Shown: positions 26,115-33,538 of the stretch, one piece after another | Numbering within the stretch: the first letter of the stretch is position 1 | How the letters are laid out: each line of letters starts with the position of its first letter | From: Rhizobacter sp. SG703 | GTDB lineage: Bacteria; Pseudomonadota; Gammaproteobacteria; Burkholderiales; Burkholderiaceae_C | DNA length: 64,000 nt | Assembly: GCF_012275445.1 (NCBI RefSeq) | Contig: NZ_JAAZQK010000013.1 | Location: 1 to 64,000 of the forward strand | Reading direction: 5' to 3' | Translations under genes and position numbers: made by a program | Notes under the pieces: generated by a model | What the model was told of the DNA's origin: nothing | The model's database searches: none | What the model saw: only the letters and a program-made list of their open reading frames with translations

Positions 26115-27242
26115 TCAGGGCAACGGGATCACGATCTTGAAAAGGGTCTGGCCCGGTTTGCTCTCGCATTCGATCATGCCCTGGTGTTGCTGCACGAACG
26201 TTTGCGCCAGCGTGAGTCCCAAGCCCGACCCGCCATCGCGCCCCGATACCAGCGGGTAAAAAATGCGATCCCGGATCGACTCCGGGATCCCCGGGCCGTT
26301 GTCTTCAATATGCAAGTCCAGTGCCAATCGATAGCGCTGCTTGCCGAGCGTGACCTGCCGCGCGATCCGCGTGCGCAGCGTGATGCAGGCGTCGCCCTGC
26401 GCGATGCGCTCGGACAGCGCCTGCGCCGCGTTGTGCGCGATGTTGAGCACCGCCTGGATCAGCTGCTCGCGGTCGCCGCGGAAATCGGGGATGGAGATGT
26501 CGTAGTCGCGCATCACCGCCAGCCCGCGCGGGAACTCGGCAATGATCAGCGAGCGCACCCGTTCGCAGACCTCGTGGATGTTGACGTCGCTCACCACGTG
26601 CGGCTTGCGGTGCGGCGCGAGCAGCCGGTCGACCAGCGCCTGCAGCCGGTCGGCCTCCTGGATGATGACCTGGGTGTACTCGGTCAGCGCGCGCGACTCG
26701 ACCTCCATCTCGAGCAACTGCGCCGCGCCGCGGATGCCGCCGAGCGGGTTCTTGATCTCGTGCGCGAGGTTGCGGATCAGTTCCTTGTTGGCGCGCGCCT
26801 GGCCGAGCGCGCGCTCCTCGCGGTCCTGGCGCGTCTGCTGCTCGATCTCCACCAGCTCGATGATCGCCTCGTTCGGCCGGTCGAGCTGGTTGACGATCAC
26901 GTGCACCGGCAGCGCATCGCCATGCGCCGACACCGGCCGGCGCAGCAGGGCCTCGAAGCGGCTTGTGGAGAAATCGTTGCGCACGACCGCGGCCACGGTG
27001 TCGCGCACCGAATTGGCATCGATGAACCAGTCGAACAGCGAGCCGCCCAGCACGCTGCGCCGCGGCAGGCCCAGCACGTTCTCGAACGCGGCATTGGCGA
27101 ACAGGCAGCTGCCGTCGTCGCGCACCACCGCGACCATCGTCGCCAGGTGGTCGAAGGCCTGGTAGCGCTCGGGCAGCTTGCCCGCCTGCGCCGCGCGCAC
27201 GGGCTTCGGCTCGCCGACCGGCCGGTTCACCGGGGTGGTCAC
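26115..27242 (-). CDS. ntrB: Nitrogen sensor histidine kinase/phosphatase NtrB
   Basis: This 375-residue soluble kinase is the partner of NtrC. It has an N-terminal PAS domain (about 30-130; VAVVRDDGSCLFANAAFENVLGL), a HisKA box with phospho-His in RNLAHEIKNPLGGIRGAAQLLE, and HATPase motifs NIAHNAAQAL, EDNGPGIP and GGSGLGLTLAQTFVQQH. In the known system PII (GlnB) controls its kinase/phosphatase balance. The start GTG at 27242 overlaps the stop of the DUF4124 gene (GTGA), which implies translational coupling. It lacks membrane segments, as expected. Confidence 0.95.
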   Translation of the reverse strand: MTTPVNRPVGEPKPVRAAQAGKLPERYQAFDHLATMVAVVRDDGSCLFANAAFENVLGLPRRSVLGGSLFDWFIDANSVRDTVAAVVRNDFSTSRFEALLRRPVSAHGDALPVHVIVNQLDRPNEAIIELVEIEQQTRQDREERALGQARANKELIRNLAHEIKNPLGGIRGAAQLLEMEVESRALTEYTQVIIQEADRLQALVDRLLAPHRKPHVVSDVNIHEVCERVRSLIIAEFPRGLAVMRDYDISIPDFRGDREQLIQAVLNIAHNAAQALSERIAQGDACITLRTRIARQVTLGKQRYRLALDLHIEDNGPGIPESIRDRIFYPLVSGRDGGSGLGLTLAQTFVQQHQGMIECESKPGQTLFKIVIPLP

Positions 27243-27754
27243 TGCAGCTTCGCGAGTTCGCGCCGCAGCGCGGCGATGTCGCTTTCCTTGCGCAGGATAT
27301 TGGCCTTCATCTCGGCGACACGGTCCACGTACTTCTGGTAATTCTTCTCGTCGCCCTGGCGCTCGGGTTCGCCGTTGTTGTAGGCCTTCTGCAACTCGGC
27401 CAGCTGGTCTTCTTCCTTCTTCAGCTCGGCCTCGAGGATGCGGCGCGCATCGCTGTCGCGAGCGCGCTGCTCGTTCGGGTCGACCCGGTTCTCGCCCGAC
27501 TTCCCCGCCGCCGCGCTCGAGGACGACCCCTTGGCCGGGCGCAGGCCCTGCACCACGGTGATCGGCGCGCCCTCGAGGGTCTTGCAGCCCTTGTCCCTGG
27601 CCTCCTTGGCCGACAGCGTGTCGGTGTAGAGCACCGGGTTGCCGGGGCAGCGGTAGACGGTCTTTTCTTCGGCAGCCCGTGCCGGCAGGGCGATCAGCGT
27701 GGCAACGGCAGCCACCGCGAGCGCGCAACGGGTCGTGGTTCGGTGAGAGCGCAT
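27239..27754 (-). CDS. DUF4124-domain secreted protein between glnA and ntrB
   Basis: This 171-residue protein has a signal peptide (MRSHRTTTRCALAVAAVATLIALPARA), a short DUF4124-like domain (KTVYRCPGNPVLYTDTLSAKEARDKGCKTLEG) with two Cys that could form a disulfide, then a Ser/Ala-rich linker and a charged C-terminal coiled coil (ARRILEAELKKEEDQLAELQ to DIAALRRELAKLQ). The family's function is unknown; export to the periplasm is inferred. It lies after the glnA terminator and overlaps the ntrB start by 4 bp, so it may carry the ntrBC promoter on its upstream side. The insertion of this gene between glnA and ntrB is characteristic of related Burkholderiales, as far as I recall. Confidence 0.85.
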   Translation of the reverse strand: MRSHRTTTRCALAVAAVATLIALPARAAEEKTVYRCPGNPVLYTDTLSAKEARDKGCKTLEGAPITVVQGLRPAKGSSSSAAAGKSGENRVDPNEQRARDSDARRILEAELKKEEDQLAELQKAYNNGEPERQGDEKNYQKYVDRVAEMKANILRKESDIAALRRELAKLQ

Positions 27755-27820
27755 GGGAAAGTACCTCGGGCCGTGGGATCTGGTGGATTGTGGCCGATCC
27801 CGCGAGGGGTCCCACCATGT

Positions 27821-27847
27821 AAAAAGGGACGGCTTGTGCCGTCCCTT
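27821..27847 (-). terminator. Intrinsic terminator downstream of glnA
   Basis: A perfect 10-bp stem AAGGGACGGC (27824-27833) / GCCGTCCCTT (27838-27847) encloses the loop TTGT. Read on the minus strand it ends in a run of five T (complement of 27821-27825), the form of a rho-independent terminator. It lies 72 bp after the glnA stop and 67 bp before the DUF4124 start, so it should separate glnA from ntrBC transcription at least partly. Confidence 0.85.
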
Positions 27848-27918
27848 CGTGATGCCGGAATCGCGGAACCGCTGGCGGTGAGAGCCTGCGCCCCCGGGCC
27901 GGGTTCCGCGTGCCTGGA

Positions 27919-29334
27919 TCAGGCGCTGTAATACATGTCGAACTCGACCGGATGGGTCGTCATGCGGAAACGCGTGACTTCCTGCATCTTCAGCTCGATG
28001 TAGGCGTCGAGGTAGGCGTCGGTGAAGACACCGCCCTTGGTCAGGAACGCACGGTCCTTGTCCAGGTAATCGAGCGCCTGGTCGAGGCTGTGGCAGACGG
28101 TCGGGATCTTCGCGTCTTCTTCCGGCGGCAGGTGGTACAGGTCCTTCGTGGCGGCTTCGCCCGGATGGATCTTGTTTTCCACGCCGTCCAGGCCGGCCAT
28201 CAGCAGCGCCGAGAACGCCAGGTACGGGTTCGCCAGCGGGTCCGGGAAGCGCGCTTCGATGCGGCGGCCCTTCGGGTTGGCAACGTACGGAATGCGGATC
28301 GAGGCCGAGCGGTTCTTGGCCGAGTAGGCCAGCTTGACCGGGGCTTCGAAGCCCGGGACCAGGCGCTTGTAGCTGTTGGTGCCGGGGTTCGTGATCGCGT
28401 TCAGCGCGCGGGCGTGCTTGATGATGCCGCCGATGTAGAACAGCGCGAATTCCGACAGGCCCGCATAGCCGTCGCCGGCGAACAGGTTCTTGCCGTCCTT
28501 CCAGACCGACTGGTGCACGTGCATGCCCGAGCCGTTGTCGCCGACGATCGGCTTCGGCATGAAGGTCGCAGTCTTGCCGTAGGCGTGGGCCACGTTGTGG
28601 ATCACGTACTTCTGCAGTTGCAGCCAGTCGGCGCGCTGCACCAGCGAGCTGAACTTGGTGCCGATTTCCATCTGGCCGGCGTTCGCCACTTCGTGGTGAT
28701 GCACTTCGACCGGGATGCCCAGCGATTCGAGGATCAGGCACATCTCGGAGCGCAGGTCCTGCGCGCTGTCGACCGGCGGCACCGGGAAGTAGCCGCCCTT
28801 GACGGCCGGACGGTAGCCCGAGTTGCCGTGGTCGTATTCCTTGCCGGTGTTCCAGGCGGCTTCCTCGGATTCGATCTTCGAGAACGAACCGGACATGTCC
28901 ACGTTCCAGCGCACGCTGTCGAAGATGAAGAACTCGGGTTCCGGACCGAAGAAGGCGGTGTCGCCGATGCCCGACGACTTCAGGTAGGCCTCGGCGCGCT
29001 TGGCCAGCGAACGCGGATCGCGCTCGTAGGGCTTGCCATCGGTCGGCTCGATCACGTCGCAGGTGAGGATCAGCGTCGGCTCTTCGAAGAACGGGTCGAT
29101 GTTGGCCGTGTTCGGGTCCGGCATCAACAGCATGTCGGACGCTTCGATGCCCTTCCAGCCGGCGATCGACGAACCGTCGAAGGCGTGGCCCGAGATGAAC
29201 TTGTCTTCGTCGAACGCAGACAGGGGCACCGAAACGTGTTGCTCTTTGCCGCGGGTATCGGTGAAGCGGAAGTCAACGAACTTGACCTCGCTTTCCTTCA
29301 CCATCTTCATCACGTCGGCGACGGTCTTTGCCAT
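27919..29334 (-). CDS. glnA: Glutamine synthetase, type I (adenylylation-regulated)
   Basis: This 471-residue enzyme makes glutamine from glutamate, ammonia and ATP. N-terminal [20 protein letters not shown] and [17 protein letters not shown], metal-binding [10 protein letters not shown], the ATP motif [21 protein letters not shown] and [17 protein letters not shown] are all present. Tyr400 in [13 protein letters not shown] is the adenylylation site of GSI-beta enzymes, so GlnE control is expected. It stands alone between a candidate sigma-54 promoter (29429-29444) with NtrC-like sites upstream and an intrinsic terminator downstream. ntrBC follow beyond one small gene. Confidence 0.97.
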   Translation of the reverse strand: MAKTVADVMKMVKESEVKFVDFRFTDTRGKEQHVSVPLSAFDEDKFISGHAFDGSSIAGWKGIEASDMLLMPDPNTANIDPFFEEPTLILTCDVIEPTDGKPYERDPRSLAKRAEAYLKSSGIGDTAFFGPEPEFFIFDSVRWNVDMSGSFSKIESEEAAWNTGKEYDHGNSGYRPAVKGGYFPVPPVDSAQDLRSEMCLILESLGIPVEVHHHEVANAGQMEIGTKFSSLVQRADWLQLQKYVIHNVAHAYGKTATFMPKPIVGDNGSGMHVHQSVWKDGKNLFAGDGYAGLSEFALFYIGGIIKHARALNAITNPGTNSYKRLVPGFEAPVKLAYSAKNRSASIRIPYVANPKGRRIEARFPDPLANPYLAFSALLMAGLDGVENKIHPGEAATKDLYHLPPEEDAKIPTVCHSLDQALDYLDKDRAFLTKGGVFTDAYLDAYIELKMQEVTRFRMTTHPVEFDMYYSA

Positions 29335-29428
29335 CAGGTTCTCCTAGCGAGAGGCTTGTGGGGTGAGTGGGTGGGTAGAGACGACAGATTCAGTGCCGGG
29401 AGGGGCCTGGAAATGCGCACAGGAATGT

Positions 29429-29444
29429 AGCAGAAAGCATGCCC
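29429..29444 (-). promoter_or_regulatory. Candidate sigma-54 promoter of glnA
   Basis: Read leftwards, GGGCATGCTTTCTGCT matches the -24/-12 consensus TGGCAYRNNNNTTGCW at all but two positions, with the invariant GG and GC exactly 10 bp apart. Transcription would start near 29418, leaving an 83-nt leader before glnA. The neighbouring ntrBC genes and upstream NtrC-like sites support it. No convincing -35/-10 pair was found nearby. Confidence 0.5.
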
Positions 29445-29528
29445 GCGCCCGATGACGGCGCAGCCCCAGCCGGCATGCGCTCCACCGGGTGAGCGACGAC
29501 CCAAAACACGCGCTGGCGGCGGGTCGGC

Positions 29529-29558
29529 GACGCCACTTTGGTGCACGACCCGGCACCA
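29529..29558. promoter_or_regulatory. Candidate NtrC enhancer sites upstream of glnA
   Basis: A perfect NtrC half-site TGGTGCA (29539-29545) has a weaker mirror half (GACGCCA, 29529-29535) 3 bp away, in the spacing of the consensus TGCACCA-N3-TGGTGCA. A further half-site GCACCA lies at 29553-29558. These positions are about 110-140 bp upstream of the predicted start, comparable to the enteric glnA enhancers at -108 and -140. They sit at the very 3' end of the space after the cinA-like gene. Confidence 0.45.
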
Positions 29559-29580
29559 GGCTGGACGGGCGATGCGGGGC

Positions 29581-30375
29581 TCATCGCACCAACTCGGGGC
29601 CCAGTTGCGCACCATGGCCACGCAGCCCGGCCAGCAGTTCGGCGAAGGCCTCGGCCACCGGCCCGGCCGCGCCCTTCACGCCGAGCTCGATGTGCCGCCC
29701 CCACTGCGGATGGTCGACGCTCGGCAGGCTGAACACCTTGACGCCGTCGAAGCGGGCCTCGATGGCTTCCATCAGCGGCGTAAGGGTCGACTCCATCGCG
29801 CCGAACACGATCACCGACTGCTCGCGCGGCCGCTCGGCGCGGTGCTCGCCGGCGTAGCGTTCGTCGAGCACCGACTGCAGCATCGGCCAGGCCATCACCG
29901 GGAAGCCGGGCACGAAGTGCACATGGCCGACCGAGAAGCCGGGGATCTTGTTGTAGGGGTTCGGGATGATCTGCGCGCCGGCCGGGAACATGCCCATGTT
30001 GAGGCGATGCAGGTTGTCGGCGCGCTCGGGTTCGAACGGCACGCCCTGCTCGGCGGCGACGTCGCGCATGCGTTCGAGGATCAGTTCGCGCGCCTGCGGA
30101 TGGAGCGCGAGCGGCACGCCCAGCGCACGGGCGGCGCACTGGCGCGTGTGGTCGTCGGGCGTCGCGCCGATGCCGCCGCACGAGAAGACCACGTCGCCGC
30201 TGGCGAAGGCCTCGCGCAGGTGCGCGGTGATGCGCTCGGGGTCGTCGCCGACGTACCGGGCCCACGACAGCGGGATGCCGCGCTCGTTCAGCAGCGCGAT
30301 CACCTTGGGCAGGTGCTTGTCCTCGCGTTTGCCCGACAGGATCTCGTCGCCGATGATGATGACGCCGAAGTTCAT
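29581..30375 (-). CDS. CinA-like MoaB/MogA-fold protein (competence/damage-inducible protein A)
   Basis: This 264-residue protein has the molybdopterin-binding fold of the CinA N-terminal domain: FGVIIIGDEILSGKREDKHLP, the glycine-rich VVFSCGGIGATPDDHTRQ and a later NMGMFPAGAQIIPNPYNKIPGF. It lacks the C-terminal nicotinamide-nucleotide amidase domain of full-length CinA, as in many proteobacterial short forms. Its precise role is unclear; pyrophosphatase activity on nucleotide cofactors has been described for related proteins. It overlaps the upstream EI24 gene by 4 bp (ATGA). Confidence 0.88.
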   Translation of the reverse strand: MNFGVIIIGDEILSGKREDKHLPKVIALLNERGIPLSWARYVGDDPERITAHLREAFASGDVVFSCGGIGATPDDHTRQCAARALGVPLALHPQARELILERMRDVAAEQGVPFEPERADNLHRLNMGMFPAGAQIIPNPYNKIPGFSVGHVHFVPGFPVMAWPMLQSVLDERYAGEHRAERPREQSVIVFGAMESTLTPLMEAIEARFDGVKVFSLPSVDHPQWGRHIELGVKGAAGPVAEAFAELLAGLRGHGAQLGPELVR

Positions 30376-31253
30376 GCGATGTCCTCTGAAGCGGAAGGCC
30401 TGGGAAGCGGGGTCGGGTCGCCGGGCGGCGGCAGCACCACGGCAGCGGCGAGTTGCTGCTCGGCGCGCAGCTCGGCCAGCGCCGCCAGCGCGAAGTGCGC
30501 GAACCACAGCGACGAGAACGCGAACACCAGCGTGTAGATCCAGATCGCGACCGGCACCAGGATCGGCGCGAGTGCGAGGAACATCAGGCCCGAGGCCCAC
30601 ACCAGCGACGGCGCGGCGCCGAGGTAGCCGGTGGCGATGCCGAGTCCGAGGAAGCTGGTGCGGTGGCGGCGGATCAGTTCGCGGCGCTCGTCCTTGCTCG
30701 CATGCTCGGACAGCGTGTCGTAGACCATCACGCGGTAGGTCAGCCAGCCCCAGATCAGCGGCGGCACGACCAGCACCATCAGCGGCACGAACCACAGCGG
30801 GATCGACGCGACCAGCGCGACGACGGCGACCGCGGTCGAACCAAGGCTCACGACGATGCTGCCGACGAAGGTGCCGCCGCGGCGGCGCTCCAGCAGCGGG
30901 AAGCGGCGTTGCGCCACCAGGTTCAGCATCGCCGGCGTCATCAGCGTCGCGACGACGAGCAGCGACAGCAGCACCAGCACCGGCGTCGCGAGGAAGATCA
31001 CGACCAGCGGGCCGAGCACCGACTTCAGGTTGCCGGCGCCGATGCTTTCGAGCCAGCTGAACAGGGCATGCAGCAGGTCCCACGAATCGAGCAGGCTGCG
31101 CACGCCATCGATCGCGTCTTCCCAGAAGAAGTAGCCGAGCCCGAAGCTCAGGCCGACGAGCAGCGCGAGCGGCAGCAATGACAGCACGATGACGCGCGGG
31201 TGCAGGCAGTAGGCGGCGGCGCGCCAGAAGGAATCGAACAGGGGTCTGAGCAT
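30372..31253 (-). CDS. EI24/CysZ-like integral membrane protein
   Basis: This 293-residue protein has about five or six membrane segments, for example VIVLSLLPLALLVGLSFGLG, LVVIFLATPVLVLLSLLVV and SIPLWFVPLMVLVVPPLIWG. The loop RYRRxxxTSFLGLGIATGY-like segment (ELIRRHRTSFLGLGIATGYL) is typical of the EI24 family, whose CysZ branch transports sulfate. No cysteine-synthesis genes are near, so transport of sulfate is only a possibility. It is the first gene of a pair with the CinA-like gene. The intergenic region upstream holds a large structured repeat. Confidence 0.85.
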   Translation of the reverse strand: MLRPLFDSFWRAAAYCLHPRVIVLSLLPLALLVGLSFGLGYFFWEDAIDGVRSLLDSWDLLHALFSWLESIGAGNLKSVLGPLVVIFLATPVLVLLSLLVVATLMTPAMLNLVAQRRFPLLERRRGGTFVGSIVVSLGSTAVAVVALVASIPLWFVPLMVLVVPPLIWGWLTYRVMVYDTLSEHASKDERRELIRRHRTSFLGLGIATGYLGAAPSLVWASGLMFLALAPILVPVAIWIYTLVFAFSSLWFAHFALAALAELRAEQQLAAAVVLPPPGDPTPLPRPSASEDIA

Positions 31254-31393
31254 GGTTGCGGAGAATAACTTAGCCCCCCAGTCGCTTCGCTCCTGCCCCC
31301 ATGGGGCGCCACCCCTGGGCCCGGCAAAGCCGGATCCCGGGGCGTTGCTTGATCGTTCGCGGCCTCTGGGCCTGGTCAGTCACGCAAATCGGG

Positions 31394-31431
31394 TGACAAG
31401 CGGGAATCAATTCCCACTTGTTCGCTTGTCA
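31394..31431. repeat. Long imperfect hairpin upstream of the EI24 gene
   Basis: TGACAAGCG (31394-31402) pairs perfectly with CGCTTGTCA (31423-31431). Inside lies a second palindrome, GGGAAT (31402-31407) and ATTCCC (31410-31415). The preceding 31260-31350 is rich in short GC palindromes but encodes nothing convincing. The hairpin could be a terminator or a protein site, and its role is not evident. Confidence 0.5.
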
Positions 31432-31456
31432 TCCTCGAAGGACCAGGGCGGTGGCA

Positions 31457-31705
31457 CAAAGGCGCGGGCGGGGGGTGTGGGGAGCGCCAATCAGGACGGG
31501 GCGCCGGAGCTGTGCAGTTCGATGGCCCCGTGCGCAGCGCGATCGTGAACTGACTGTCGCCGACTGTTTGACCACAACGAACGAAGTGAGTGGCGGGAGT
31601 TTCGGCGACAGGTCTTCAAATTGCACAGCGGAGGGGAGTCAGCATCCCGCAAGGGATGCTGACCGCACCGGCCGGCGAGCCCCACACCCCCCGCCCGCGC
31701 CTTTG
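31457..31705 (+). repeat. Structured repeat element, copy A (249 nt, RNA-like fold)
   Basis: A perfect 26-bp outer helix pairs 31457-31482 with 31680-31705. Inside, GCTGTGCA (31509-31516) pairs with TGCACAGC (31622-31629) and the helix continues with wobble pairs. CGTGC/GCGCG (31529-31541) forms a hairpin with a GCA loop. CTGTCGCCGA (31554-31563) pairs with TCGGCGACAG (31602-31611) around the conserved 37-nt loop 31566-31602, which begins GTTTGACCACA and ends GGGAGTTT. GTCAGCATCCC/GGGATGCTGAC (31638-31663) closes on a GCAA tetraloop. Copies B and C share this layout. It lies between the EI24 gene and the hydroxylase gene and contains no credible CDS. The function is unknown; strand was set by the loop. 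Confidence 0.85.
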
Positions 31706-31734
31706 CTCGCGCAGCCGCAGCCGCAACCCCAGCC

Positions 31735-32724
31735 CTACGACCGCCCGAACGCCCTCTTCAGCCCCAGCCACTGCTGCTGCCAGAACCCCTGCCCATACTC
31801 GCGCCCGCCCGATTCGGGCAACTGGTCGCGGATCCCCGTCGGGTCGTAGCGGTCCTCGAAGTTGCCGGTGCGGAACAGCACGTCCCACACCGGGAACAGC
31901 ACCGCGAAGTTGTGCCCGCCGAGCGTGCCCTGCCCCGCGGTCTCGTGCCCGAGCCCGATGCTGTGGTGCAGCCGGTGGAAGCGCGGGCTGACGAACACGC
32001 GCTCGAACACCAGGCCGAAGCCGGTCCGCAGGTTCGCGTGCGACAGGCTTTCGAGCAGCTGCGTGCAGGCCACCACCGCGATGAACTGCCCCGGCGGGAT
32101 GCCGATCAGCCGCGCGACGATCACGATCACGCTGTCGCGGATCAGGTCGTCGAGCAGGTGGTTGCGGTTGTCGCTCCACATCGTCATCTGCCGCTGGCTG
32201 TGGTGCAGCGAATGCAGGCCCCACCACCAGCGGAACTGGTGCTGGCCACGGTGGATCCAGTAGTCGACCAAGTCGAACACCAGCAGGTAGGCGACGAAGC
32301 TGAACCAGGCGCTGTCGGTGACGCCCGGCCACCACGGCGCGAACCATTCGTCGAACTGCCAGGTCGGCAGACCCGCCAGCCGCGCGGCACCGAAGGCCTC
32401 GTCGAACAGCGGATCGACCGCGAAGAACAGCCCGACGCGGAACAGCCCCAGCCGGTGGATCAGCGTGTACAGCACGTCGGTGCGCACCGCGCGCCTGTCC
32501 GTCACCGGCTCGACCGGGCGCCAGCGCTCCAGCGTGCCGATCACCACCAGCAGCACGACGATCTGCAGCAGGCCGACCAGCAGCCAGCCGGTCGCGTCGA
32601 ACGCATCCTCGACGACGTTGCCGAGCCCGAGCCGGAATGCGAGCGGCTGCACGACGCCCTCGAACAAGGCCTGCTGCACGCGGCCGAAGGCGTCGGTGAA
32701 GGCGAGCAGCAGCGAATCGATCAT
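31735..32724 (-). CDS. Fatty acid hydroxylase / sterol desaturase superfamily protein
   Basis: This 329-residue membrane di-iron oxygenase has several membrane segments in its N half (WLLVGLLQIVVLLVVIGTL) and the family's histidine clusters: HRGQH, HSLHHS, NHLL, HANLR and FHRLHHS. These bind two irons and use O2 to hydroxylate or desaturate lipids; the exact lipid is unknown. The length is normal. It ends 30 bp after the structured repeat copy A and lies 25 bp downstream of the polysaccharide deacetylase gene, on the same strand, so the two could be co-transcribed. Confidence 0.92.
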   Translation of the reverse strand: MIDSLLLAFTDAFGRVQQALFEGVVQPLAFRLGLGNVVEDAFDATGWLLVGLLQIVVLLVVIGTLERWRPVEPVTDRRAVRTDVLYTLIHRLGLFRVGLFFAVDPLFDEAFGAARLAGLPTWQFDEWFAPWWPGVTDSAWFSFVAYLLVFDLVDYWIHRGQHQFRWWWGLHSLHHSQRQMTMWSDNRNHLLDDLIRDSVIVIVARLIGIPPGQFIAVVACTQLLESLSHANLRTGFGLVFERVFVSPRFHRLHHSIGLGHETAGQGTLGGHNFAVLFPVWDVLFRTGNFEDRYDPTGIRDQLPESGGREYGQGFWQQQWLGLKRAFGRS

Positions 32725-32749
32725 CTTGGCGTTGTCGAAAGAATGCGCC

Positions 32750-33538
32750 TCAGCGGAGCGCGGCGTCCCGGTAGGCGGGGTGGTCGCGCAGCGTCGCGAA
32801 GCAGAAGCCGCGCTGCTTGAGCCCCTGGATCAGCGGCTCGAGCACCGCCGGCGCCCACGGATCCTGGCGCGACCAGATGCCCAGGTGGGCCAGCATCACG
32901 TCGCCCGGACGGATGTGATCCAGCGCGCGCTGCAAAAGTTGCGCATTCGGGTAGCGGTCGCTCGGCAGTTCGTCGCCGAGGAAGCCGGCGGCGCTCCACG
33001 GCACATGCGTCCAGCCGCAGGCCTTCGCGGCGGCCAGCAGCGCCGGCGAGGTCTTGCCGCCCGGCGCGCGGAACAGGCGCGGCATCGCCTGGCCGGTCAT
33101 CGCGTGGAAGCGGTCGGCGGGACGCTGCAGTTCGGCGCAGTACTGCGCCGCGGTCCAGGTCTGCAGGCGACCGGCATCGGGGCCCGCGCTCGGGCGAAGC
33201 TTGAAGCGCGTGCCCTTCGGGTCGGCCGGGTCCTTCACGTCGGCCACCCAGTAGACGTGGTCGAAGGTGTGCGAACCGAACAGGTGCCCTTCGGCCGCCC
33301 GCGCCTTCCACCACGGCGCCCACTGGTCGTCGAGGCTCGCGCCGCCGGTCAGCGTCTTCTCGTTCGCGAGGAAGAACGTGACCTTCACCTGTTCGCGGTT
33401 CAGCACCTCGGCCACCAGCGGGGCCACGCCCATGTGGCCGGTGTCCAGCGTCAGGTACACCGGCTTGTCGCAGCCGGCAGCCTGGACCGGGCCGGCGAGC
33501 AGCGCCGCGACGACGACGACGCTAGCGGCGCGACGCAT
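32750..33538 (-). CDS. Secreted polysaccharide deacetylase (CE4/NodB fold)
   Basis: This 262-residue protein has a signal peptide (MRRAASVVVVAALLAGPVQA) followed by a NodB-like barrel. Motif 1 reads YLTLDTGHMG: the catalytic Asp is kept, but the metal-ligand Asp of TFDDG is Thr. Motif 2 GSHTFDH keeps the two His. Motif 3 is RLFRAPGGKTS with Arg and Pro. MLAHLGIWS is the last motif, with His. Family members remove N- or O-acetyl groups from surface polysaccharides or peptidoglycan; substrate unknown. It overlaps the upstream propeller gene by 17 bp. Confidence 0.85.
   Translation of the reverse strand: MRRAASVVVVAALLAGPVQAAGCDKPVYLTLDTGHMGVAPLVAEVLNREQVKVTFFLANEKTLTGGASLDDQWAPWWKARAAEGHLFGSHTFDHVYWVADVKDPADPKGTRFKLRPSAGPDAGRLQTWTAAQYCAELQRPADRFHAMTGQAMPRLFRAPGGKTSPALLAAAKACGWTHVPWSAAGFLGDELPSDRYPNAQLLQRALDHIRPGDVMLAHLGIWSRQDPWAPAVLEPLIQGLKQRGFCFATLRDHPAYRDAALR

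Noticed and set aside
31457..31705. Structured copies as miniature inverted-repeat transposons
   Set aside because: The outer arms differ between copies, no target-site duplication was seen, and internal helices also pair. A transposon would keep the terminal sequence.
31418..31991. Short proteins predicted within copies A-C (with sequences like TTTNEVSGGSFGD)
   Set aside because: They arise from the conserved loop and stems read as codons, lack ribosome binding sites and change length between copies.
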